From positions 1 to 64,000 of the forward strand of contig JADHZB010001632.1 in assembly GCA_015657535.1 (NCBI GenBank): DNA of 64,000 nt, given 5' to 3'. Both the position numbers and the translations under genes were made by a program. The notes beneath the pieces were generated by a model, which was given only the letters and a program-made list of their open reading frames with translations, was not told the DNA's origin and ran no database searches. Positions 36,575 through 49,251 of the stretch are shown one piece after another (the first letter of the stretch is position 1; each line of letters starts with the position of its first letter). The DNA comes from Nephromyces sp. MM_2019. Lineage: Eukaryota > Apicomplexa > Aconoidasida > Nephromycida.

Positions 36575-39406
36575 ATGAAGAACGCAAAAAAGTCGAGGAA
36601 AACTTCCGAAGAAATTCTTCCACTGGAATACAAGCACTTGAGGAGAGTCTTTGACATGCTTGATTCGAAAAAAATTGAAAAGATAGATGCACAACAAATT
36701 CTCGCAGTTTATCATGCTATTGGAGTTACAGATATTAAAGAGGTATCGGGCGGCTCATTCGTAATACCCAATTATATGTGAAAGTGTAAAAATAATGTGG
36801 AAACGCTGCTACCATCATGAGTGCAATTAGCATCGAGATGAGTAGTGCATTAAACCATAGAATTTATGGTCGTATACTAACTTACCTATGAAAGCAGATG
36901 GTATTCTAAAATGCAGTGTGAACTACTGACAAATAAAACACCTCAACTTTGCAAAGCTTTACTTGAAAATCACAAAACTAGAATATCCTTTTCGCACCTT
37001 CAAAAAAAAAGAAACAGAATACATCGCCTTCAACGAGCTGCATGCCGGAAGATACTTAACATAGTGAGCACTGTACCATCACCCATGCAAATCCTGCTCA
37101 GCTCAACGCTTTGCTACTTGCTATCCTCAAGCACTGTTTAGCCCAAAGGGTACAAACCAGGATAACTACATAATATCGCTTACTCCCCTTTTACACTACA
37201 ATGAGTGCTGCTGCTACGAAATTACTCTGCTTTGAGGTTGCTGCCGCACATGGAAACTAGGAGTTAACCCGCTGGCGTTGAATTAATTGAAGTATTTCAA
37301 GGAAAGGCAGAGCCCTAGTGAGCAGCTTAGTGGTAGACGTAGCAAGCAGACGATACAATGCCAAGCGAGGGATCATAGAATGCGACATTGCACATCGTTC
37401 TCGTGGCAAAAGATACCAAGTATAAGTAGTCGGCTAGACTAGGGTCGTTGCGGCGGATGAAACTACAGAATACTTATTAGCTTTGCTTATAAAATTAAGT
37501 AGAGCTATGAGACTATTCATTCGAAGATTGTAGTAACCAGACTATTTTGATCTCTCAATTGTGTGTCCTTCGAATTTAAACTTGGTATAGATTTTAGCTA
37601 TGGGGTGTTTTAGGGACTATTGCACCTTTGAAAGTTTTTCTTTCGTGAGATGAGCCACATATATCGTCTTGCTTCTTGGCATAAATTTTATCATAATCGA
37701 AAGGACAGCGATGCATTTACGGGGATTATCTCAAAAACTATATTCGTAAAAAAAGAGACTATTTTTATTCACGAGCTATCCGTTTTCTGTGGTTTCCATG
37801 GGGTAAACGCTCAAGTTAGGCTCTAAGGCGCTTTTATTGTATCCGTGCTTTGTATAGAATGTCAGTTTACTTTTGCAATTACAGTCTGATGTGAACCTAA
37901 TGATCTGGGAAGTTGATGATGATTTGGATGGTCTAGTCAGCTGGCAAGAGGTCCTTGTAATGTATAAACGAGCAAAAAATGACAAGACGGGTAAGTCAGC
38001 ATGATGCTATGATGCAAGCGATTTATATGATAAAATTTCTTATCAATATGCAGTTCATGCATTTCGCTTGGTTCGAGCTTTTGCTGTATATGCTCATCTA
38101 ATCTTATCTTTGTCTTAACACTTTGTTGTACTCGGAACATTAGATACCCTTTTCTTGGCAAGGTTGCAGGCACTAGTTCATATACAAAATATTTTGTTTT
38201 GGGGTAGTGTTGGAGAAATTTTCATTTTCTCAGAGGGGATAGGAGCTAGTGTAAAAGCTGGCAATATTATAGCTTAAATTTGACTAGTGGATTGACTTGT
38301 TTGTGGCAATTTTTTGATTAAATGACTTGAATATATTAATGTGCATCTTAAGACATCCCCAGAATTGGTGACAGATGTTGTTGTTCTCAAATGAAAGTCC
38401 AGTGTCAATAACTATGAATACCTTTGCTTTTAAAAGTGAAGCATGCTACTTTTTTACATATCTTTAAGGTTGGGAGCCCAGGAAGCTCTTCAATTTGTTC
38501 GAGTTTTTCATGTTTGACAAGAGCACATCAGGAAAAATTCGAGTGGATGATACTCTGGAGTTACTCTATGACAGATACGGAAGAGATCAGCTGCAGCAGG
38601 TAATTTATTACGATGGTGTAGTTTATACGTAATTTGTAATAACATCCATGTCTACGGTTTCAAGTGGAATGAATTGTGAAGCATAGTAAGAACAGAGCCC
38701 AAATTTTTTTTCAGTAAGTTCATTCAATGTAAAAACTCCTATAAAAAGTTACGAAGTTTTTTCGCAGCTTAAAATATTTTGAAGGTGGTATATTTTTTAA
38801 TTATTACCAAACATAAAACTCTAAAAAGAGCTTGGGAATATTTTCTAATCATGTTCAGCCACTTAAGTCTGATACAGATATATCTTGTATATATAATATT
38901 AGCTTTATGCCGCTGTAAAATCTGTAAGAAATACAAACACTTTAAATTACTGTAGTATGTTTTTGGTGTGTAGCTACATTTTCAAGCGACTACCTTCTTG
39001 TAAATTTTTAAGTTTGTGCTAGAGCCTTAAAGGCTAGATATTGTTATCCACGTATATATTCTTTATGCTAATGTAAAATAGTTTTCTGCCATGGGACCAA
39101 TATATTACCGAATTCTTTAACCTCAAGGGTTTTCTATGTCATGCACATTATTCGTATGCTATCATCTTACGTCCGGTCAACAGGCATATTAAATTTTCTT
39201 CTGCGTTATAAGTAGGCCATGACAAAATAAGTTCTGATTTTTTTCCAGTATTTATTCGGTTCACTTTGTGCCTTCCGTGCAATGTCACTTATTAGAAAGT
39301 TCTGGAAATTTTTGGGGCAGCAAAGTTTACCAACACAGAGCAGCCTTCACTAAACTTTCGAGAATATGAGGCCCAGTGTCGCCAAAGGGTTATTGATCAA
39401 AGGTAA
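36575..39406 (+). CDS. Calmodulin-like EF-hand protein, 171 aa
   Basis: Exons 36575-36742, 37885-37990, 38469-38599 and 39296-39406 join in phase from ATG to TAA. This gives 171 residues, typical for a four-EF-hand protein. Hand 1 is degenerate (loop D-S-K-K-I-E-K-I-D-A-Q-Q). Hand 2 is canonical (W-E-V then D-D-D-L-D-G-L-V-S-W-Q-E, with acidic residues at 1, 3, 5 and 12). Hand 3 is near-canonical (D-K-S-T-S-G-K-I-R-V-D-D). Hand 4 (around K V L E I F G A A K F and L N F R E Y E A Q) has lost its ligands. It should bind one or two Ca2+ ions and act as a sensor or as a stable light-chain-like partner. The pairing of W-E-P-R-K-L-F-N-x-x-E-F-F-M-F-D with D-R-Y-G-R-D is shared by a calmodulin-like group in alveolates and other ciliated protists. 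Exon 3 uses a TTTAAG acceptor. The last exon also ends at an apparent GTAACT donor, but the in-frame TAA there gives the better protein. Confidence 0.85.
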
Positions 39407-39507
39407 CTTCACTTGACAGTAGAGTAGCTATGGCTACTGAAGAGTAATCATAACTTTAGCTCTGGGGCTCAGGCTTGCATGCTATCTTGACGGAGTTTCA
39501 AACAAAG

Positions 39508-40699
39508 ATGGATCTTCCATTGTGTGATCTCAATGTATGAATATCTTCGAATGAGTATCATTCTAATTACCGAGAGAGGGCCCGGTAACGGGCTAAACCT
39601 GTAAATTTTTCTGAAACTCTTAAAATTTCCATTTCAAAGCATATAGTTTTAAAATTCCGTTGTATTATTAACCTCTACATTTTTCTGGTGTTACCATGCA
39701 CTATCGGTAACTAGCTTCTTTCCTTTAGTATTGTTTTTATTTAATCGCTGTGTACGTGAATTTTACCCCTGGTTGACTACGAAATCCATGCATTTGTGGT
39801 CCAGAAATGATAAACCTGAGTAGCATAGTTTATCAGTTGGTGCATTCTGTTGAATCTGATGTGCTATTTTCATCCTGAAAATAGCACATCGTATACTTGT
39901 TTTATTGCATCTTTTTCTATAGTTGCAAAAAGTCGTCTCCTTTGTTTCATCTCCGAGTGGTCGGCCACCTGCCGTGCCCTGGCTCTTTTATTTGGTAGTT
40001 CTGCAGCTTCTTGTGTGGAGATGAAAATAGCAGGAAATTGTTAGCTTCACACACTAGATACCCCCTTGCATGAGCTGTCCAAAAAGGTTTAAAAAATGAT
40101 GAACCCCATGGTTATGTAGAAATCTAACCCATAATTAGAAACCAGTTTTAATATCAGCAGAAAAGTATACAGGGCGCAGCCACAAGACTCACGTTATTCA
40201 CAGTTATACTGAGCGTGTTTTAAAAAATTAGCTAAACTTACTATTCAGGTATAAGATGTTGACTATCTCGTATCCAATCCAAATAACTCGTTCGAGGTAT
40301 TCAGCAGCTTTATAGGCAGTACCCTAAATATTGGAGCAAAATGGTAGATATGGAGGTATAAGCATGAAAAGCAGTGAAACCTTCCAGGATTTTAGTTGTA
40401 TACATGAGCATGGAGAAGCATACTCTCCTCTTGAGCATACAAAGACGATATGAAGCCCTAAATGACACAGTGTTTTAAAAAACTTTTCGGGAAGTTTTAA
40501 TTTACTTAGATGCAACAATCATTAGTGCATATTCCTGCAGGGACTTAGCATCCAAGAGGTGATGAAAACATTGCAATTTAGCAACATGCTAAATCTAGAA
40601 CTATTTTTTGCATATGCTAGTACTTCTGTGCTGCTGCATGTTGGCAAGATGGAGATGAAATGCCACTGTTTGAACCTTAGAGAATTGGGAACTCTATAG
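39508..40699 (+). CDS. Small protein with a possible membrane segment
   Basis: ATG exon 39508-39534 (M D L P L C D L N), 39923-39994 and 40541-40699 are all phase 0 and end at TAG, about 85 residues. A later donor at 40013 would add six hydrophobic residues and complete a segment P W L F Y L V V L Q L L. The last exon reads G L S I Q E V M K T L Q F S N M L N L E L. An alternative skips its stop by a donor within the exon (GTTGGC) and joins further exons 41079-41153 and 41263-41325. Starts only 100 bp after the EF-hand stop. No family recognised. Confidence 0.4.
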
Positions 40700-41832
40700 T
40701 TTTCCGTAAATTCACATTTCTGAAAGCACATAAATGGGCACAAGGATGACACCTTAAAAATGATTGCAAAGGGCCAGTGAATGGTAAGTGGTTACAAGCA
40801 AACACGAAAGCGCTACAAAGAGACATAAAAAGTAGCTGCACTTGCTGTGCAAGGGTAATCGAAAGATTGCCAATTGTAGTAGCGCTTCAAAACATAGACT
40901 GCAGCGATTAATTGACATCGAAATCTCGATGTACTTTATAGTAACTTTTATCGCTTTAATATGTACTACGTTTACACGTTGCCGTGTGGCCCTTTTTAAC
41001 AGGCGACGGTTACTTTTTAATTTAATTTTCAGAATGGAGTGAGTGCATGTAATGGCTAGGGAATTAAGTCTTATATAGGTTGATTCTAACTCGGGACTCC
41101 CATCAGAAAGTGAACTATTTTCTTGCCTAAACCAGCGCTGGCACAAAAATGAAGTGAAACAAAGCTAAAAACTAACGGTTATCTTATTTAATTCTCCAAA
41201 TATTCTTTTATGGAAGAGGGTTCTGTATATACTGTCAATAATGGCTCATCCAGCTGCTGCAGGGGTCAATACTGTATAAATTTTGCGTATTGTTACAATG
41301 TGACTTAGCAGCTAATTATAGATAAGTTCGATATACTAACTTCGCTAAGCCGCTGCCTACGTATTAAAGGTTATATAGACCTAATGTTACAGAAAATGGC
41401 CAAAACGATTAAGTTATCTTACGTGTGGTTAGCCACCATTTTGTCCAATATACTCTGTCAATAAACAACTTTCTTCAGTGAATACCTGGTGGGAAAATTA
41501 TGAAAATGTACATATCTCGCAGAATAATGCCATTCAAAAAGTAAATGAGCTTTCTGTTGCGCTGGTATATCTTGAGGGTGGAAGGACCATCGCTTTGTCG
41601 TATTCTTGGTAGATGACGCCAACACTGTTGAGCAGTAGCCCGATGCATGGCCTACAGTTTATTATAGGTACATATGGATGGAAGGGTGATAGAAAGATAT
41701 ATTTGTGGGCCTCTATCGATCATTACTACGATTGCGCTTGTTTTCCGCACTTTGAGTATGAGCGCTCTTGTGTGATTGCATGTCAATAGCATGCAGTCCG
41801 AACACTATGGATAGCCTGTCACAGGTTAGACC

Positions 41833-41852
41833 GCCTGCCGCAGGAGGCAGGC
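41833..41852. other. GC-rich hairpin
   Basis: GCCTGCC (41833-41839) and GGCAGGC (41846-41852) form a perfect seven-pair stem with a six-base loop in otherwise AT-rich, non-coding sequence. It may be a small inverted repeat; a transcription role is not supported. Confidence 0.6.
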
Positions 41853-42111
41853 AGATATTATGAGGATCTTCATATGCGAAAAGCCACCCCAGGCTGGGCC
41901 TACGTGGGTACTTGCTCGTTCGCGCTCATTCCCATAAATGCTCTGCACTCGCTCTCTCGAAAGCGTGTACATAAGTACTCGGATTACAACATACAGTTGA
42001 GCCTGACCGTTTTCTCCCCGAAAAAGGCTGGAAACTCGTTGAGTCATATAATTTAATTTCACCAATAATCGTACTTTACTACCTTATGCGCCTTCCTTTC
42101 CAGAAGAGTCA

Positions 42112-42268
42112 TGCAGCACGGTTAAAGTGTACTTCTATTGTGAGAACCAGGCAATATGACAGTCTTTTCCTCTGATGAAGACGATATCCTGCAGCATAAT
42201 TAGACTGTACTTCTATTGTAAGAACGAGGCAATGTAACAGCCTTTTTCTCTGACAAAGATGGTGATGA
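42112..42268. repeat. Imperfect tandem duplication of about 78 bp
   Basis: Two adjacent copies start GCAGCAC or GCAGCATA and share TGTACTTCTATTGT, GAGGCAAT or CAGGCAAT, ACAG and CTCTGA blocks in the same order and spacing, at roughly 75 to 80 percent identity by eye. No open frame is conserved between them. Confidence 0.75.
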
Positions 42269-42520
42269 ATATAGAGCTTTCGTAGCCATAGCGCCGCAAG
42301 GGGTAAAGTAAATAATTGAGATTATTCGCAGTAGAAAGTGAATGGCTCACAACGCATTTTAGGTGGGAAACGAGTGAAACACACGATTGCTAATTTCTAT
42401 TACAGGACAGTTTTACTAATACTGAAGAAGGGGAAGTATCACTATGCCTCCCACACAGAACTGCCTTCAGGCATAATGTAGGTAGGGAAACTACAGTAAA
42501 TCCTTATATAACCTTGAAAA

Positions 42521-44301
42521 ATGTTGAGAGTGCGGCACGGACTACGTTCCTTTGCATCTAAAATGATTTCTTACGGAATGATGGTCCCCACTGTGTTCCA
42601 CGGAGGGTGGACTGGGACACGGGGTCTCTATTGGCCCCCGAGCGAACGGTCACACATATGGAAGGTACCTGGTAGACATTTGTTTATACGATGGAATTTA
42701 ATTCCTAGAATGTTTGTACCTCTAATTCTTCGCCGTCACTCTTGCGTCTAGTTATTTGCATCGGTTGATGTTAATGTTTCTAAGTTTTTTTACAGGCATA
42801 ACTATGAGCATTGATTTCTAGTCCGTACCAAAAATTCAACACTAAGAATTCGCTAATAACTGCTTCTAAATTTTGAATTATTTTTAACGCACAAATAAAA
42901 CATTATCGAGCATGTGCTTTGACGTTTATATATACGCTTAAAAATTTATCCTCACCCTGCTTGTTATTTTGTTTCTAAAAATTCTGTTTAGCTCCCTTCC
43001 GGAAAGCGTTGTTTTGTTTTCAATATGAAAAGGGATCAGGATGGAAAACTGGAGCCCGTTCTATGCATTACTGATAGGTAACAAAGTGACCAAATTTTAT
43101 GCATGCGAATGCGCTTTTTTTTACTATAGCATATGTAATTCTGCACATATATCAAATGTTTACTGTGCGAAGTTGCAATACACTGTATTTGAGGTGCTTT
43201 ATTTTCCTGGTCAGGGGAACCCTTTGTAGTTTTATCTGATTGGGTGAAATATAAGTTTTTTTCTTCTTATGAAGAATTTTTGCGCTTTACCATGCTCTTT
43301 GCCGATATCTATTGGGATTAATGGTATATTTCTGCTGCATACTTAAGGTGCTGCCTGCTTTGTTTTCTGCACAGTCAAAATACCCGCATTGTCAGCCTGA
43401 ATGAAGAAGAATTACAAGAATTCGAGAAACTGGTAAATGTTTACATGAGTAATGAATTGCTTGGTTTCTTCATAAAAATAGCTAGTAACATCGTCCGAAT
43501 TAGGGTTCCATGATAAGGTTAAGCGGATCATCCTTGCTTGTGCTCACAAAATTGTTCCAATATGAAGATTAGTCTGGGAAATGGGATCATTTTTTTTATA
43601 AACTGAGATTTTTGCAGTAAATTTGAGGATTTTTATATACAAAAAAAAGATAACCGGCTATAAAATACGTTGCCTGTTGTATAATTTTAATACCCACACG
43701 AATACTAGCTTGCTAATAGCCTCCTCAAAATGCTATAGCAATGAGTTAAATTTTGAGCGCTGTAAATTCGTAGAACTTTGAATACCCATCGCTTTTTTTT
43801 TTGCGGATTTTATTGAACAACTAGGATGCCTTAAAGTTCCCAATAAGGCCTAGAAAAGATATTATGATGTTGGCGGCTTTATTGTATAAAATTAACAATT
43901 TATCAGATTAAAAACTGCTGCTCATATTCAACTCGGACTTTAGTTTGCAGATTAAAAAAGTTATGCTCAAGTTTATATTGATGTGCTTTGTGGAATATCT
44001 TTCTTTCACTCAGTGCATCGGTATATTCTTGATGTGCTTGTTTTTCTTATTGTTTTCACTATGGAATTTTCAATATTTCCTTTTTTGCTCGTGTTCCTTG
44101 TATGCTGTTTTTTTTTCTTTAAATCTGTTGTGCGTTATTATAGTTTTATGAGCAAGTGACTCTTGTATACTCTATGCACTGCTATAGATGCCCCGCCTTC
44201 GAAGCTATTACGACCTCTGGCACTTGAAGGCTGCTAGTGATGGTCGGATGGGGAAAATTGAAGCGTTCGAGAGAGATAAATTGCAGTCAATTTTTGATTG
44301 A
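42521..44301 (+). CDS. Small probable mitochondrial protein, 117 aa
   Basis: Exons 42521-42664, 43040-43077, 43375-43432 and 44188-44301 join in phase from ATG to TGA. The N terminus M L R V R H G L R S F A S K M is basic, hydroxylated and free of acids, as expected of a mitochondrial targeting sequence. The mature part reads W T G T R G L Y W P P S E R S H I W K, then D G K L E P V L C I T D S, then L N E E E L Q E F E K L, and ends with a helical Y D L W H L K A A S D G R region. The last part is not an EF hand because the loop spacing is wrong. I do not recognise the family. Short soluble mitochondrial proteins of this kind are often respiratory-complex or ribosome accessory subunits, which is only a guess. 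Confidence 0.55.
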
Positions 44302-44551
44302 GAAGGAGCGAAGATAATTGGTGCACAGCTACGCTTGAAATATAAAGTTGCTTGCCAACTCCTTGTTGCATAAATGCAACAATTACTGACAGGAAAGATA
44401 CTGCTTGGCATGAATTAAGCAGTCTGATCGTATTAATAGCCTTTGATACAGCTTTTTCCTCCCGGGCAGGCAATTTTTACATGTCAGCAGTTATTAGCAG
44501 CACGAATTTACTATCTTTGAGAATCGGCTTAACTTGCTAAACTTTATCACT

Positions 44552-44872
44552 TTAAATAATGTCAATTCTGCCTCGCGCTTTTCCTAAGGCACCATACCGT
44601 CTATGTTGTCCATTCCAACTACTGCTATCCTGCACAGATGAAGTTAAATTAACATATAAAATAATTAATTCCTGTACATTGCCTAGTACCACGATGCCTC
44701 TATGCTTTACTCTTTTTTGAGGCAGGACTAAGTCGTGGTGCGTGCGCGTTTCTCTGCGCGTAAAAACGTTTGTCTTAAAATAAGCTTCACGAAGTTTTAA
44801 CAGTGGAAAATACTGTTGAAGCCTTTTGAGTCGTTTCGAAAGCATGAAAATCCTCATACTCTCGGAATTCAT
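44552..44872 (-). CDS. Small basic protein, two exons, 79 aa
   Basis: Exon 44872-44711 starts at ATG and ends at a GTAAAG donor. An 81-base intron with a clear pyrimidine tract and GTGCAG leads to exon 44629-44552, ending at TAA. Both joints are phase 0. The protein is strongly basic: S K R L K R L Q Q Y F P L L K L R E A Y F, F T R R E T R T H H D, and a tail G A L G K A R G R I D. Small basic organellar or ribosomal proteins look like this, but no family is recognised. The unspliced frame is also open, so splicing is inferred from the sites. It converges on the plus-strand gene ending at 44301. Confidence 0.42.
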   Translation of the reverse strand: MNSESMRIFMLSKRLKRLQQYFPLLKLREAYFKTNVFTRRETRTHHDLVLPQKRVKHRGIVVLGNVQELIILYVNLTSSVQDSSSWNGQHRRYGALGKARGRIDII

Positions 44873-46074
44873 ATATATTTATCATTTTATTGCGGATTTT
44901 CTCAGTCTCTTGGAATGTATGGTTTTGATTAATTTGTTGGGTTATTTAGGTTTTACGAGTTATAATTACTTCAAAAGCATTATACTATAAGTTTATCTAC
45001 TATTCAGCCCCTGTTTTTTGCAATTTAAGCATTAAGTTCTTTATTTTTCTTATTCTTCTCAGTTTTCTTTTTCGCTCTCCTTTTCTTGTAAAGTTTCTCA
45101 CCCATGGTATTAGGTATTTTTTTTTTCTGTGGATACTTTGCTGCCTTTCACGTTAGAATTTTGCTTTATGTTGTTTTCTTTATCCTTTGTGCCACTACTC
45201 ATTCCATTTGATATTTCTTTTAACCTCATTAACTTCCCATTAGAGTAACTATTATTTCTACCCCAGTTGGTAATTCAGAGTGTCATTTTTTGTAGTTTTG
45301 CTGTGTCTGGCCATAGGCTGGAGTATTTCCTAACGACCAGAGAAATTATGGGAAGCATATCTGCTCTCCAGTAACTAGTCTGATTATAGTGCAACTTCTC
45401 TCCTTTCAAGCCTGCCTGGTCTATTGCGATTAACTTTCAGGAAGATACTTTGAGTTATACTGTCGTTCACTTGCGGTTTAGTGTACTATTTCATTATCTC
45501 TGGGGCTCTTCTATTCCTATCTATTTACTAGAGTACATAGGTTGACGCTTGTTAACTTCAACCGATCGAATTTCTCTTAACGATTCCTCTATGTTCTGCA
45601 ATTTTTCGGTCACTTGGGGAATCCTTAAATATCCTAGAGTCTGCGCACAAATGCGAGAAAAAAGCTTTCACGGGTTCGCGGGTGATGAAAAGAAATTGAT
45701 AGCCTTGCCCCCTACCAGTAGGCGGCATGCTAGGCTATTTGAAGGTTAAGTTAGCTATTTTTGTAATTGTTTTTACCTTCTTAGTTGCGCACTTGGAGAT
45801 ACTATCTTATCCCGCAGGGGCGCTCATATTATCGCATATGTAGTTATAAAGGAACAAATCTGCTAATGTGTATGCTAATGTTCTTTTTGATTTTCCGGAT
45901 TTCTGGGTTAGGATTCACTGGGTTACTGATATTTTCCTATTGTGTGGTTAGCACGTTTTCGATTACGTTCTGAGTTGCTAGTACTGGGCTTCCCTGCATC
46001 CTCCCTAGCCTTTTTTAAATATCAAATTCGATTGAGTGTTTAGTCTAAATCATATGCATATGCTTTTGCTTATT
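44873..46074. other. AT-rich gap, nothing defended
   Basis: T-rich on the plus strand with only short chance frames on either strand. It probably holds the promoter of the small basic protein and the 3' flank of the coiled-coil gene. Confidence 0.35.
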
Positions 46075-49000
46075 TTAATGATTTGCCTCATACTGAAATT
46101 TCACCCAGCCATGCCCCTTTAACTTAATATATTCCTGTGACACATGTGCATGATTAACGATTCAAGAATTTACCTTTTTCTCCATTTGGTTGAGGCCCTT
46201 TAACCCATCGGGTGAAGTGTAGCTACGCAGCTTCCTGACAGCTTCGGAAAATCGTTCATTTGATTTCTCAGCCTCGTTGAGTTCTTGGATAATCTTTGAA
46301 AATTTTGCGTCTTCAAGAGTTTTGCTAGGAATTTCTGATCCCGCTTCTTCTCCTTCGGCGTTATTTTGCGAGAGCTCAATAATCTGAATTATACACGAAG
46401 ATAGGCCACTTACCATTATTCAGGCTTCGTATAGACGATGTGCATGCGGTGCAGCAGGGATATAAGGTATCGGAACTCTTGAAAAGGTTAAATTTAAATA
46501 AAAACCTGCAATTTGTTGCTACCATTTTCTTTTTCTATCCAATGCTCTTAGGGAGTCATTGTTTTATTCGGAATGACTTAAAGGCCGGCAGCTTTAACGC
46601 TAAGATGCTGAGAGCGTTCTAAAACTTTCAGTTAAACAAGGAACATAAAGCCCAAAAAGCATGTTTTAGCAAATCCTCTACAACGTAGCTTTCTTTACAC
46701 GGAAGCTTTAGTTATTTTGTAGAAATGCAGCTCAGGGGATTCGCCGTTTTTTTACGCTTGAAACTGAAACATGAAAAATATCGAAGTGCGGCTCCATCGG
46801 AGGAGCCCTGAAAGAAATGCATGTTTATGTTGAACGAAATCTCCTGTAATTGGATTGATGATACTACTTCGCTTTCTTAGTCATTGTCATTGTTACTACC
46901 TAGCATATTCTCAGTTATATTTATGTCTCAATACAGCCTTGGCAGCCCGGTAACTTTGATTAGCGATAAATTGTTTATTGCTAAGCTATCTTAAAACCAA
47001 AAGTTTCCCCTTTGTGCGTTGCTCGTATTTACATATTCGCTTCCTTCTTTGCCTACGCCATTTTAGTATTTTGAGCTCTTTCTTCTCGCATCCTTCAATC
47101 TTTTGCGCAAATATATTGTTCCGTTTCTTCATTATATTCTGCTGCATGTTTATTCTCCCAATCTACTCTATGTACTAACCCGCTTGACTTCGTCCAAGAG
47201 AATGTACTTCATCAGTTGAAGGGCTTTTGAAGATTCTGCCCTGCTGACAGAGAAACGAGTCTCCTGGTTTGCTATTTCGAATTTGAGCTGTATTAAAAAA
47301 CAATTAATGAGTCCAAATTTCATACAAGGAGGCTAGATTATATACATTAATTGCTTAGTATTATGTAAGTCGTTTCCAATTTGCTGCATGCATAGAAACA
47401 TCTTGCACCTCACAGAAAATACGTGTATGCCATTGCAGCAGGTTTACTTATAGAGTCTCCGTTACTAGTGGTTACAGGTACGTGCAACTTTCTGGTACAC
47501 AGGAGTGTACTAGTATATGCCTTGAGCCCACTGTGGGTACACAAATCCTGATACCACGCGAATTTTCAATCAAAGTACATTAAGCTGGCCATGTAAATCC
47601 ATTCTTTTAGCTTATTAGCCCATGCATACCTCAGAAATCTCTTGGCTAACAAGGTCACCCTCGGTAATGAGGGACATAACGTAATGTTGTAGTTTCACTA
47701 TTTGGGAAGCAGTATCTTCCGACTCTAACTTCTTCAATGAGGCTTGGATTCTCCTCATTTGACCGTCTAATGTGGCAAGCGACATATCTAGCTGGGAACT
47801 GTAACTGCTGAAATCTTCCTGATTCAGAAGTAAATGCAGAGAAGTCAAGGAGTGGCGCGCATCTTCACTTTAATTTATTCATCTCTTCAATATTGAGCTG
47901 AAAGTATCGACTTCAAGCGTTGCTTGCGCGCTAGTGCAAGTAGTGCCTGGTGCTAAATACGCCCATGTACTTTGATTACCGATAGTGGCTGCCGTATACT
48001 AATTCGTAGAAGCGTATCAATCGGTAGAAACATACATCTAAATAGTATACTTTCAAGCATATACTCGCGGGATGTATTCTAGATTCCTAAGCAGTCAATA
48101 ATACCATAGGATTATGTGTTTTAAAATCGCGCTTATTTTACCCAATTTTTTTCCCCTATTCTTACATGATTTTTCTGCATGATCTCCAATGATTCTCTCT
48201 CTATTTGCTCACGAAGCTCGTACTTCGCTTCCGTTATGGCATTATTTAACTGCTGAACTGAAGAATTCAGACATTCGATTTTTTCCCCTTGTCTGGTGAG
48301 CTGCATCCGCATCTCTTCAAAAGCCCTCATCTGCTGAGTTGAGATATCTGTGAGTAAGCTCACGAGCTTGCTTTCTTGGATACCAGAAAAATAATTGGGT
48401 GCGCTTGTGTTCGAATTGATGACTTCGGCTAAGCTGCTGGCATTCCTATGGGGTAGGAAAGTAAAATGGGCATAGCACATAGCATAGAGCCTAATGCTGA
48501 TTTCTGTGATGCATGTAACGCTGGTGTCAGAAAACTAATTTCAGAGAGGAGTTTTTTTGGCGTGCTGTAGCCTTCGTTAACTTGGAAAATAATTTCTTCG
48601 ATGCACCACATATTTAACCTCACAATTTGTATGTTTTCACGTACTATGCCTTAACAGTGAGCAGGCCGCTTTATAAACAGTTAAGCAAGCCTTTTAATGT
48701 AAGCCATGAATGCATCTTGTTTTTCTTTCCTTTTAAAAATTTCACGCATCTCTTTCCTCAAGTCTATGCGGGCTCGAGAACTCCAAAATAATGGGTATAG
48801 ACTACGGGTTATGTTCACCTCATGTATAGTACGAACTAGAATCGGGAGTAATCTTTTTTAGCATACAAATGCTTTTTGAAAATATCACAAAAAGCAATAA
48901 TATTCTAGGAAAGTGCCAACTACTTCAAGAGCTTTAAATCCATTGTTAGATTCCGCAAGAGGGAATTCAAAGAAGCATGACCGATTAGTGAGACTTGAAA

Positions 49001-49251
49001 GGCGCAGTGATTGAGAAAGAGATGCTATAAATAAAGCATGAAATTAGCGCTTTATTACAATCTGATCGGCACCAAATTTAAGGCTCCTTTGAGCCATATT
49101 CGTGCCTTGAAATTGTTCCTGATTTTTCAACTTACCCATGGCTTAGGATGGGTATCCCACTACTGAGAGATTCCCTTACGGAGTTCGCATTAGGTTGTGA
49201 ACTGCTGTGCTTTCTTTCCTGGTCAACTCCTGTCTCTCGCATCGAGTGCAT
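46075..49251 (-). CDS. Coiled-coil protein, split gene, about 306 aa
   Basis: Minus-strand exons 49251-49136 (ATG preceded directly by an in-frame TAG), 48445-48166, 47818-47630, 47287-47180, 46383-46174 and a tiny last exon 46092-46075 (Y-E-A-N-H-stop) join in phase. Joints one to five have good GTAAGT, GTAAGA, GTATGC, GTTAGT donors and pyrimidine-rich acceptors. After a Ser-rich N terminus the protein is almost entirely predicted helix with heptad-like spacing, for example L L T D I S T Q Q M R A F E E M, V Q Q L N N A I T E A K Y E L R and I Q A S L K K L E. No motor, ATPase or DNA-binding motif. It lies just downstream of the TerD-like gene in the same direction. A scaffold or cytoskeletal role is plausible but unproved. 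The last exon is the least certain. Confidence 0.6.

Larger units (their letters stand above)
40700..42520. other. Interval with two candidate plus-strand exons
   Basis: Exon 41079-41153 (between TATATAG and GTGAAA) reads V D S N S G L P S E S E L F S C L N Q R W H K; exon 41263-41325 (after CTGCTGCAG) reads G S I L Y K F C V L L Q C D L and ends in TAA. They join in phase and look more coding than the opposite-strand 130-codon frame at 40754-41146. They may be the end of the preceding gene or a separate one. Confidence 0.35.

Noticed and set aside
40754..41146. 130-codon minus-strand ORF
   Set aside because: Its best part is the complement of a plus-strand exon candidate with good splice sites (41079-41153); remainder is hydrophobic AT-rich sequence.
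36575..44301. EF-hand gene continuing through a 4-kb intron to exons at 43375 and 44188
   Set aside because: Phase allows it, but the exon at 39296 ends with an in-frame TAA giving a standard 171-residue length, and the later exons fit better with an ATG exon at 42521. Two other candidate genes also lie in the supposed intron.
46384..46413. A 30-base intron (GTAAGT to TTCAG) before the coiled-coil exon at 46383
   Set aside because: The upstream sequence does not give an open exon in the required phase, and all better-supported introns are at least about 80 bases.
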